Virus record (IMG/VR): IMGVR_UViG_3300044295_000290
Span: 1-20,089 of that record
DNA from: a virus
Strand: one strand, 5' to 3'
DNA: 20,089 nt
In this document: positions 14,249-20,089 of the stretch, piece by piece
Layout: every line of letters starts with the position of its first letter
Position numbering within the stretch: the stretch's first letter is position 1
Program-made: the position numbers and the translations under genes
The notes under the pieces: generated by a model
Told to the model about the DNA's origin: nothing
Database searches by the model: none
What the model saw: the letters and a program-made list of their open reading frames with translations, nothing else

Positions 14249-14884
14249 ATGCCAGTTTCATCACTACAAAGAATGACAGTACCGCTAGCGTCTGACCAAA
14301 GTGCTAGCACACAAGGTCTGTTGATGCCTAAACTCAGATATCGCTTTCGAGTGATGTTTGAAAATATTGGTGTTAGCAAACCAACTACTGAATTGACCAA
14401 GCAAGTTGTCAGCTTCAGTCGTCCAAATTTGACATTTGAAGAAATTCCATTGCCTATCTACAACAGCACATTGAAACTGGCTGGACGTCACTCATGGGCA
14501 GATGTAACATGTGAAATTCGCGACGATGCATCAGGCAACGTAAGCAAGCTGATTGGTGAGCAGATGCAGAAGCAAATGGACTTCTTGGAAATGAGTAGTG
14601 CCGCTTCAGGTATCGACTACAAATTCAAGACAATGTTTGAAATACTTGACGGTGGTAACGGTGCCAACGAACCAGTTGTGCTAGAGTCATGGGAACTGTA
14701 TGGCTGCTACCTCAAAGGTGCTGACTACGGTGCAATGAACTATGGTACCAACGAAGCTGCAACAATTTCATTGACAATTGCTTTTGATAATGCCAACCAA
14801 GGCAATCAAGGTGGTGGCGGTATTGGTGGTATCACTGCTCGTACACTCAACAACGTTGTGACCGGTGCCGGCCAAGGCATCTAA
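14249..14884 (+). CDS. 19: Tail tube protein (T4 gp19-like)
   Basis: A 211-residue protein (T4 gp19 is 163). MPKLRYRFRVMFENIGVSKP followed by LTKQVVSFSRPNLTFEEIPL, and ILDGGNGANEPVVLESWELY with GTNEAATISLTIAFDNA, form the tail-tube beta-barrel pattern. The protein polymerises as hexameric rings inside the sheath to form the DNA conduit. The C-terminus adds a Gly-rich tail (NQGNQGGGGIGGITARTLNN). AGGAG before the ATG and the position right after the sheath gene follow the T4 order 18-19. The related tube-fold gene starts ten bases downstream. Confidence 0.9.
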   Translation: MPVSSLQRMTVPLASDQSASTQGLLMPKLRYRFRVMFENIGVSKPTTELTKQVVSFSRPNLTFEEIPLPIYNSTLKLAGRHSWADVTCEIRDDASGNVSKLIGEQMQKQMDFLEMSSAASGIDYKFKTMFEILDGGNGANEPVVLESWELYGCYLKGADYGAMNYGTNEAATISLTIAFDNANQGNQGGGGIGGITARTLNNVVTGAGQGI

Positions 14885-14894
14885 GGATTAACCT

Positions 14895-16052
14895 ATGCCT
14901 ACATTTGGGCAAGATTTCCTTCAGGGATTCACAGCTAGCAATAACTTGCGTGATTACACTCACGCAAGCAAAGTTTTTACCACAAACTCTTGGGAACTTA
15001 AACCACGGTTCAAGTTCCTTTTCCATGTGGTGTTTACACTCAACGTGGGGCAGATAGCCGCACTGCGAAACTCCAAGGTATTTGGGGCAAGTCAAATTTA
15101 TAATCTCAGCCTGGCAGTAAAGACTATTGACTTACCTAAGTATACAATTTCCACTGACACTCTCAATCAGTACAATCGCAAACGTGTGGTTCAGACCAAG
15201 ATCAACTATGATCCAGTGACTGTGACATTCCACGACGACGGTGGCGACAACATTCGCGAAATGTGGTATCAGTACTACAGTTACTACTACAAAGATCCTG
15301 CACAAAAATACAGTAATATTTCTAACACTAACGGCAGTATTGGCGCTATAACCAATTCAACCAACAATATGGATTACAATGCCCGAGACATTTATGAACA
15401 AAGTCGGGTGGCCAACGTAAACGATTGGGGCTACATTGGAGAAAGTTACACCGACGGTGCCACTAGTGCTGCTAGTGGCAAGCCTCCGTTTTTTAGAGAC
15501 ATTCAAATCTACGGCTTTGACCAGCACAAATATGCAAGATATGTGTTGATCAATCCGCTAATCACCAGCTGGGCACATGACCAATATGACTACAGTCAAG
15601 GAGCAGGCATCATGCAAAACTCCATGACCATTGCATACGAAACCGTGAAGTACTACTCGGGTGGACTTGGCAAGCCCGACGCCAACGTTGCTTGGCCAGA
15701 TACTGCACACTACGACAATACTCCTAGTGCTCTCAGTCGTCCTGGCAGTACCGCTAGTATATTTGGCCAAGGTGGCTTGCTCAGTACTGGACAAGGTATC
15801 ATACAAGATTTGCAAAGCGGCAGCGTATTGGGCCTAATTGGTGCAGCACAAAAGGCCGGAGCTGCATACAATACTCTCAAAGGCAAAAATCTCAAGAGTA
15901 TTGTACAAGCTGAAGCCACGTCAATTGGTAAAGATGTTATTCAAGGCCAACTGCCTGGGGCGGTGAGATCAGTTGCAGGCAAGGCCGACGGCTGGTTGTT
16001 CCCTAATAAAACACTACAACGCCAAGCCAATACTGAAACTCCACCTATCTAA
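14895..16052 (+). CDS. Tube-fold baseplate protein (tail-tube initiator gp54 / cap gp48-like)
   Basis: A 385-residue protein. Residues 1-256 resemble an elongated tail-tube domain: WELKPRFKFLFHVVFTLN, FGASQIYNLSLAVKTIDLPK, NRKRVVQTKINYDPVTVTFH, DNIREMWYQYYSYYYKDP and ending MTIAYETVKYYSG. In T4, gp54 (320 aa) and gp48 (364 aa) are gp19 paralogues that start the tube on the baseplate. Size and position suggest one of these, but I cannot tell which. Residues 140-200 are a polar insertion, and the last 125 residues are Gly/Ala-rich with helical stretches. AAGGA eight bases before the ATG sets the start. It lies ten bases after the tube gene in the same transcription unit. Confidence 0.7.
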   Translation: MPTFGQDFLQGFTASNNLRDYTHASKVFTTNSWELKPRFKFLFHVVFTLNVGQIAALRNSKVFGASQIYNLSLAVKTIDLPKYTISTDTLNQYNRKRVVQTKINYDPVTVTFHDDGGDNIREMWYQYYSYYYKDPAQKYSNISNTNGSIGAITNSTNNMDYNARDIYEQSRVANVNDWGYIGESYTDGATSAASGKPPFFRDIQIYGFDQHKYARYVLINPLITSWAHDQYDYSQGAGIMQNSMTIAYETVKYYSGGLGKPDANVAWPDTAHYDNTPSALSRPGSTASIFGQGGLLSTGQGIIQDLQSGSVLGLIGAAQKAGAAYNTLKGKNLKSIVQAEATSIGKDVIQGQLPGAVRSVAGKADGWLFPNKTLQRQANTETPPI

Positions 16053-16055
16053 ATA
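16048..16055 (+). promoter_or_regulatory. TAAATA box overlapping the next start codon (doubtful promoter)
   Basis: TCTAAATA made of the stop codon and the two following bases plus the A of the next ATG. A transcript starting at T4 spacing would begin inside the gene at 16055, so it could not supply this start codon. It may be chance, or serve the gp4 gene further down. Confidence 0.25.
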
Positions 16056-16414
16056 TGTCAACAGTAAATTATACCAATACCAAAGTAGATTTGACCGTCC
16101 GGGTCTTTGATAATTTTTACAAGTATGATGTAAATGTACCTGCTGCTGAGTATGATATTGTGTACAGCTTTTTCAAGCAAGCAATGTCCAATGCTCGTGC
16201 TGCTGGCAATTTTACTGTGAGTTTGTTTCAAGTGGCTGACCAAACAGGCATACCTGTGCTGACATTGTTGGACAACATGAAAGGCCAAACCGGTCTTGAT
16301 CTCACTGTCAGCATGGCTTATTACCTCAACAACATTCGCAGCAATGCCACGCTGTTGGGTGTCAACGCTCAAACAACTCCTAATTTTTACGCAGCTAGAA
16401 ACGTATTGCAATGA
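16055..16414 (+). CDS. Conserved T4-like phage protein of unknown function (beside gp4)
   Basis: A 119-residue protein: KVDLTVRVFDNFYKYDVNVP, AAEYDIVYSFFKQAM, GIPVLTLLDNMKGQTGLDLT and AYYLNNIRSNATLLGVN. I recall a similar small protein next to structural genes in aquatic T4-like phages with no assigned role. It has no Shine-Dalgarno sequence. The ATG comes two bases after the preceding stop, so ribosomes probably reinitiate. Its stop overlaps the gp4 start (ATGA). This tight packing between a baseplate gene and head-completion gp4 points to a virion or assembly function. It is not gp53, whose pattern I do not see. Confidence 0.7.
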   Translation: MSTVNYTNTKVDLTVRVFDNFYKYDVNVPAAEYDIVYSFFKQAMSNARAAGNFTVSLFQVADQTGIPVLTLLDNMKGQTGLDLTVSMAYYLNNIRSNATLLGVNAQTTPNFYAARNVLQ

Positions 16415-16842
16415 GCAAGTGGGCACAAGGCGTATATCAAGTGATCAATAGATCCAAATACGTGGGTCAAGGTCTGCCGCGCTATCGTTCGGGCTGGGAA
16501 CACAGTTTCATGCGCTTTCTTGATTCTAACGACCACATACTACAGTGGGCATCAGAAAGCATACGCATACCCTATCGACATCCTATCACTGGTAAAAATA
16601 CAACTTACGTTCCTGATTTTTTGATCACATATCGTACCAAAAACAATACTGTGAAAGCAGAACTAATTGAAATCAAACCCAAAGGACAAAGTGTTATTGC
16701 TGAAGGACAAAAGCCAAGGGATCGAGCAGTGGTAGCAATCAACTATGCCAAATGGGCCGCGGCCCAAGCCTGGTGCCAACGCCAGGGGCTGACATTTAGG
16801 GTCATTACCGAAGATGACATGTTTAGAAACGGCAGCAAGTAA
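16411..16842 (+). CDS. 4: Head completion nuclease (T4 gp4-like)
   Basis: A 143-residue protein (T4 gp4 is 150). It carries the gp4 pattern YRSGWEHSFMRFLDSN, ILQWASESIRIPYRHP, TTYVPDFLITYR and ELIEIKPKGQ. E30, D69 and E87-x-K89 fit a PD-(D/E)xK nuclease site. The second half has AVVAINYAKWAAAQAWCQRQ and ends in a basic/acidic tail. In T4, gp4 acts with gp2 and gp50/65 in finishing filled heads before tail joining. It overlaps the upstream gene by four bases (ATGA) and no separate ribosome-binding site is evident, so coupling is likely. The small terminase gene follows 17 bases downstream. Confidence 0.88.
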   Translation: MSKWAQGVYQVINRSKYVGQGLPRYRSGWEHSFMRFLDSNDHILQWASESIRIPYRHPITGKNTTYVPDFLITYRTKNNTVKAELIEIKPKGQSVIAEGQKPRDRAVVAINYAKWAAAQAWCQRQGLTFRVITEDDMFRNGSK

Positions 16843-16847
16843 CAGTC

Positions 16848-16855
16848 ACTAAATA
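16848..16855 (+). promoter_or_regulatory. Late-type box (ACTAAATA) before the small terminase gene
   Basis: TAAATA core at 16850-16855 in the only gap between gp4 and the terminase gene. It ends four bases before the ATG at 16860, the same spacing as in front of the HNH-like gene. No clear Shine-Dalgarno sequence fits between. Confidence 0.4.
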
Positions 16856-16859
16856 GGTG

Positions 16860-17357
16860 ATGTCCAAGAAACTTGAAGAATTATTTGATCTGCCCGCAAC
16901 AGAAAGCGATTTAGCTGTGTCTGTGCCCGCTATCCCAGAAAACCAAGAAAAAATTGCTGCTATAGACGAAGCAATTGACAAAATTGATCATGCCTTGCCA
17001 GCAGTACGAGGACTAGAAGCAACTGATCAAGAAATGGACACGCTGGCTGATTTGGCCACATCAAGCTACAAAGACCTAATGGACTTGGGCATGCAAGTTG
17101 ACTCAAGATTTGCATCAGAAATTTTCAGCGTGGCTTCAAACATGCTAGGGCATGCTATCACAGCCAAGACTGCCAAGCTGGACAAAAAGCTCAAGATGAT
17201 TGATCTACAGCTTAAAAAAGCACGATTAGATCAACAGCAAGCCAGCAAAGAAGCCGATGGAGAAGCAATTCCAACTGCACAAGGAATGGTGTTGAGTCGT
17301 AATGATTTGTTGGAGCGCATTATAGCCGGTAGCAAAGAAAACGCTAAAAAAGAATAA
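16860..17357 (+). CDS. 16: Terminase small subunit (T4 gp16-like)
   Basis: A 165-residue mostly helical protein (T4 gp16 is 164). It has an acidic N-terminal arm (KKLEELFDLPATESDLAVSV), a central helical pair (QEMDTLADLATSSYKDLMDL, SRFASEIFSVASNMLGHAIT) likely to form the oligomeric coiled core, then a long basic helix (AKLDKKLKMIDLQLKKARLD) and a C-terminal end (LLERIIAGSKENAKKE). This fits the T4-type packaging-regulator family that recognises concatemer DNA and stimulates the gp17 motor. I started at the ATG at 16860; an adjacent in-frame GTG at 16857 would add one residue. The gp17 gene is not next to it here. The assignment rests on fold pattern and neighbours. Confidence 0.7.
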   Translation: MSKKLEELFDLPATESDLAVSVPAIPENQEKIAAIDEAIDKIDHALPAVRGLEATDQEMDTLADLATSSYKDLMDLGMQVDSRFASEIFSVASNMLGHAITAKTAKLDKKLKMIDLQLKKARLDQQQASKEADGEAIPTAQGMVLSRNDLLERIIAGSKENAKKE

Positions 17358-17360
17358 ATA
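17353..17360 (+). promoter_or_regulatory. Late promoter box (AATAAATA)
   Basis: AATAAATA overlapping the stop codon of the small terminase gene. The predicted start is near 17366, and AGGAA (17367-17371) lies seven bases before the ATG at 17379. Confidence 0.6.
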
Positions 17361-17378
17361 TATCACAGGAACCTGACA

Positions 17379-17987
17379 ATGAAACCATTTGCACAATATC
17401 TTGCTGAAAGCGAACGTACATACGATTACCGCATTAAAATGTGTGGTGACGCATCTACCGACTTCGTCAAGCAACTCAAATCCAAACTAGACCAGTTTGC
17501 TCCAGTTAAAATGAGCGACATCAAAACCACTCCAGTTCAGATTATCCCAACAGATTTTCCAAACTTCAAAAACGAGCGTGTTAGTATGTTTGATGTCAGC
17601 TTCAGATACCCAGCTATCGAGCCACAAATCAAGCAATTGGCTCAGTTGCTAGGAATGGATCCCAACAAGATTGTAATGCAAACTCAAGCACATGTTGATG
17701 GTCTTGTTGATGAATACGAAAAGATTGAGGACCAAAACAAAGACTTGTTGACAGACACTGATTATCCTGCTGATACTGCTGAACAAAAGGCCTTGATCAA
17801 GGACTACTCAGCAGAGCCTCACAATCATGCTGTGTTAAGAAACGCCTACCGCAGTGACTTCACTGTAGCTGGCGGCAAAACACCACAAGCACAAACCACA
17901 AATGACCTTCCACAAGGTACCAAGGGCCCGATGTACAAAATCAATCGCCCAGCAAAGCCGGCCACAGGTGCCAACCCAAGAGGATAA
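17379..17987 (+). CDS. Conserved T4-like phage protein, possible head-core component
   Basis: A 202-residue soluble protein beginning MKPFAQYLAESERTYDYRIK. Phage proteins with this MKxFxxYLxE opening followed by a 'YxYRIKxxG' strand and IIPTDFPNFKNERVSMFDVS recur near packaging and head genes of aquatic T4-like phages in my memory, without a proven role. The body is alpha/beta (KDFVKQLK-like helix, PVQIIPTDFPNF, FRYPAIEPQIKQLAQLLGMD). The last 60 residues look disordered and end basic. L8-A9-E10 then S11 fits the (L/I)xE cleavage preference of the T4 prohead protease, hinting that it is a core protein trimmed on maturation; that is inference. It is eight bases from the next gene, in the same unit. 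Confidence 0.65.
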   Translation: MKPFAQYLAESERTYDYRIKMCGDASTDFVKQLKSKLDQFAPVKMSDIKTTPVQIIPTDFPNFKNERVSMFDVSFRYPAIEPQIKQLAQLLGMDPNKIVMQTQAHVDGLVDEYEKIEDQNKDLLTDTDYPADTAEQKALIKDYSAEPHNHAVLRNAYRSDFTVAGGKTPQAQTTNDLPQGTKGPMYKINRPAKPATGANPRG

Positions 17988-17994
17988 TAATAAA

Positions 17995-20061
17995 ATGTCT
18001 GACAATTTCTTTTATGATATGAACAAAAAACTACAGCAAGTAGTTGACGCTCCTAAGAGTGAGCACAAGCAATTGAACGAGCGCGATGAAGGCAAGCACA
18101 ACAATGCTACCACAGGTTTCAAAGCTCTAGCTGCTAAAGCCGCCAAGGAGTATGGCAGCAAGGCTGCTGGCGAGCGTGTGGCTGGTGCTGTACATGCCAA
18201 AATGAAAAAGGCTGGTAAGCTGGAAGAAGAGAACATGGAAGAAGGCATGTTGGACAGCCTCAAAGCTGGCGTAAAGAAAGTTGCCAAGAAAGGCCTTGAG
18301 AAGTTGGGACACGGTAGCGACGAAGCCATGCGTGCTGACCTGCAAAAGAAAATGGGTCTACCCCCAACAGGCAAGAAGCCCGTAGGCGAAGAGTATGGCC
18401 CAATGGAAGGCGGTGCCCCAATGACTGCCAAGCAAAAGAAATTTGCCAAACTGGCACCTCCTGCAGACAAGATCACTTTCGCTGACAAGATTGCTGGCGC
18501 CAAGAAAGAAGTTGACGAGATGCTGGGCGACGTTGCTGCTGACGCCATCAAGAAAGCTGTTACCAGCAAAGGTGGAAAAGTCATAGCCAGCAAGGGCGTT
18601 ACCAAGCACCAGGCAGGTCCTGGAGTTTACGGCGGCTCTGAACCGGATGTGCATCCACTGGACCGCTTGAAAGGACCAAGCAAGAAAAAACTAACTGGCA
18701 AAGAAGAAACCGACGAAGGTTCGGACTGGAGTCAGCTGGGCAAAGAATACAGCCGTCCAAAGGTTGGTACTATCACACACGGACACAAGCATGACATTGA
18801 GCAAACTGCCACAGGTCAACGTGTGACTCGCCGCACAGATCCCAACACAGGACACTCAGTTGGTGCAGATGACGATGACAAGCCAGCAACTGGAGAAAAG
18901 CGCGGACGTGGTCGTCCAGCTGGCAGCAAGAAAGCCATGGGAGCCAAAGGCCCAAGTGGCAAGTCAAAGCTAATGACCAAAGAAGCTGATCACGATCAAA
19001 GCGAAGTAAAGGCCGCTATGGCTTTGCTGAAGAAAGCTGGTTACAAAGTTGAGAAGGCCGAACAAGAACTTGACGAAAAAGCAGTAAGCAAGGCCCAACA
19101 ACGTTTTATGGGCATGGTCCACGCCACACAAAAAGGCGAAAAGGCTCCTTCAAAAGAAGTTGCTAAAGTTGCCAAGACCATGAAGAAGTCGGACGCAGAA
19201 GATTTTGCCGCTACCAAGCACAAAGGTCTGCCAGAAAAGAAAAAGCCCGAAGGTAAAAAGAAAGAAAAAACTGAAGAAGCAGGCGGCACAGGTACTCCCA
19301 CAGCCAGCAGCGGATTCGGTTTCGGCAAAGGCATTTATGATTCAATGAATCGTGAATTGGAAAACATGATTGCTGAGTCAATGAGCATCAACATGAGCGA
19401 CTCTACCGAAGGTGGCAAGAGCTTGACTGTTACTGCCACAGACGAAGACGCAATGTCCTTGGCTGCAATGTTACAAAACGCCGGCCTCGGCGGTGGCGAG
19501 CATGAACATGCTCAAGTAGTTGGTGGCGAAGAGCCTTGCGAAACATGCGGCAGTCATGACTGTGGCTGCGGCGACATTGAAGAAGCTGTAAGCGAGAATG
19601 AACCCAACTGGCCCACAGATGAAGTGACCAGCGATGATGCTCTACAATATTCCGGTGGTTTAAACAAGCCTAAGACAACTGTAGCCGGTGATGGTCAAAC
19701 AACTGTTCCGGTAACAGCAGTTCAAGTTCGTGAAGAAGCCGAAGAAGAATTAGACGAGCAAGAACAAGTTATGGCAGTAGAAGAAGCCAAAGAAATGTGC
19801 GAAGTCTGCGAAGCTACTCCATGCAAGTGCGACGAAAATGTAGCAGAAAGCCTGGCCCGTTTCCGTAGCCTAGCCGGCATTCAAGAATCAGAAAAAGTCA
19901 AAGAAGACGACGTCGAAGAAGGCAACAAGTTTACCGGCGAGCTAGCCAAGGCACGTGCTGCTGGTAAGAAAGAAGCTGATTTAGACGGCGACGGCGACCT
20001 TGAAAAAGTTCGCGAAAGCATTTTCAACATGAACAATCTTTGGAAAGCCTACAAGGGGTAA
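17995..20061 (+). CDS. Large charged disordered protein, probably in the phage head interior (AT-hook, DUF3008-like segment)
   Basis: A 688-residue Lys/Glu/Ala-rich, largely disordered protein. It starts at ATG 17995, with AGAGGAT nine bases upstream; an earlier in-frame ATG at 17902 lies inside the preceding gene. Visible parts: repeated helical Lys/Ala segments (residues 30-200); MTAKQKKFAKLAPPADKITF and an ADKIAGAKKEVDEMLGDVAA stretch; an AT-hook KRGRGRPAGSKK (302-313); a segment at 363-418 (AVSKAQQRFMGMVHATQKGE, KSDAEDFAATKHKGLPEKKK) that I recognise as DUF3008-like; two CxxCx4CxC clusters (C515-C525 and C602-C612); and an EF-hand-like DLDGDGDLE at 662-670. I/LxE sites suiting a prohead protease occur at 459-461 and 629-631. 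Composition, DNA-binding motif and place next to packaging genes suggest a core or internal DNA-associated protein. I do not know a named T4 equivalent. Confidence 0.6.
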   Translation: MSDNFFYDMNKKLQQVVDAPKSEHKQLNERDEGKHNNATTGFKALAAKAAKEYGSKAAGERVAGAVHAKMKKAGKLEEENMEEGMLDSLKAGVKKVAKKGLEKLGHGSDEAMRADLQKKMGLPPTGKKPVGEEYGPMEGGAPMTAKQKKFAKLAPPADKITFADKIAGAKKEVDEMLGDVAADAIKKAVTSKGGKVIASKGVTKHQAGPGVYGGSEPDVHPLDRLKGPSKKKLTGKEETDEGSDWSQLGKEYSRPKVGTITHGHKHDIEQTATGQRVTRRTDPNTGHSVGADDDDKPATGEKRGRGRPAGSKKAMGAKGPSGKSKLMTKEADHDQSEVKAAMALLKKAGYKVEKAEQELDEKAVSKAQQRFMGMVHATQKGEKAPSKEVAKVAKTMKKSDAEDFAATKHKGLPEKKKPEGKKKEKTEEAGGTGTPTASSGFGFGKGIYDSMNRELENMIAESMSINMSDSTEGGKSLTVTATDEDAMSLAAMLQNAGLGGGEHEHAQVVGGEEPCETCGSHDCGCGDIEEAVSENEPNWPTDEVTSDDALQYSGGLNKPKTTVAGDGQTTVPVTAVQVREEAEEELDEQEQVMAVEEAKEMCEVCEATPCKCDENVAESLARFRSLAGIQESEKVKEDDVEEGNKFTGELAKARAAGKKEADLDGDGDLEKVRESIFNMNNLWKAYKG

Positions 20062-20063
20062 TC

Positions 20064-20089
20064 ATGACATATAAAGCATACAATGAATC
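20064..20089 (+). CDS. Start of a further gene, cut by the window edge
   Basis: An ATG two bases after the preceding stop, with AAGGGG about six bases upstream of it, opens MTYKAYNE before the sequence ends. Only eight full codons are present, so no product can be named. The spacing matches the compact late operon. Confidence 0.6.

Noticed and set aside
17902-17994. Earlier in-frame ATG for the large head protein
   Set aside because: It would overlap the previous gene by 86 bases and lacks a ribosome-binding site, whereas ATG 17995 has AGAGGAT at good spacing.
18012-18605. A 197-codon open frame on the - strand opposite the head protein
   Set aside because: It is the reverse of Ala/Lys/Gly-rich codons; its Leu/Ala/Ser-rich product has no motif and there is no start signal.

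Overview
The window reads as a segment of a T4-like myovirus genome (contractile-tailed dsDNA phage), from the family branch that includes the T4-like phages of marine and freshwater bacteria. The evidence is a set of recognisable T4-type structural proteins: tail sheath (gp18), tail tube (gp19), a tube-fold baseplate protein (gp54/gp48-like), head-completion nuclease (gp4), small terminase (gp16), neck proteins (gp13-like and gp14-like) and the tail completion/sheath stabiliser (gp15-like). They are interleaved with phage metabolic genes: a Nudix hydrolase, a DEDDh exonuclease and a gp1-type dNMP kinase. Nothing in the window identifies the host, and no photosynthesis or other host-marker gene is present. 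All family names come from recalled sequence patterns; no database search was run.

Layout. 1-3471 (+): the 3' part of a huge Gly/Asn/Thr-rich repeat fibre gene, open at the left edge. 3480-6673 (-): a late operon of gp14-like, gp15-like and Nudix genes, convergent with the fibre. 6730-8486 (+): three genes of unknown function behind two good sigma70-type promoters. 8515-9282 (+): gp13-like neck protein. 9325-10496 (+): exonuclease and dNMP kinase in an overlapping pair with their own sigma70-like promoter. 10459-10806 (-): a small zinc-rib/HNH-like gene converging on them. 10900-20061 (+): a run of late structural genes (sheath, tube, baseplate tube protein, a conserved small protein, gp4, small terminase, a conserved YLAE protein and a very large charged, disordered, probably head-interior protein). 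A further gene starts at 20064 and runs off the right edge. No gap longer than 300 bases lacks a gene.

Regulation. Two promoter classes can be read. The unknown trio and the nuclease/kinase pair have TTGACC/TATAAT-like, extended -10 promoters (host-polymerase, early type). Most late genes or operons have a TAAATA core (T4 late consensus TATAAATA) just upstream. I found nine TAAATA cores on the two strands by eye, and eight lie directly in front of structural or HNH gene starts. The most interesting control element is at 8487-8517. A 10-bp perfect hairpin there covers the gp13-like ribosome-binding site and start codon, and the late box sits so that late transcripts would lack the left arm. 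This is the arrangement known for T4 genes e and soc. Strong + strand terminators are embedded inside the coding sequences of both convergent - strand genes.

The structural proteins are enlarged relative to T4 by inserted modules. The sheath has two flagellin-hook-like repeats, the gp14-like neck protein has a CBM5/12-like module, and the gp15-like protein has a C-terminal extension of about 200 residues.
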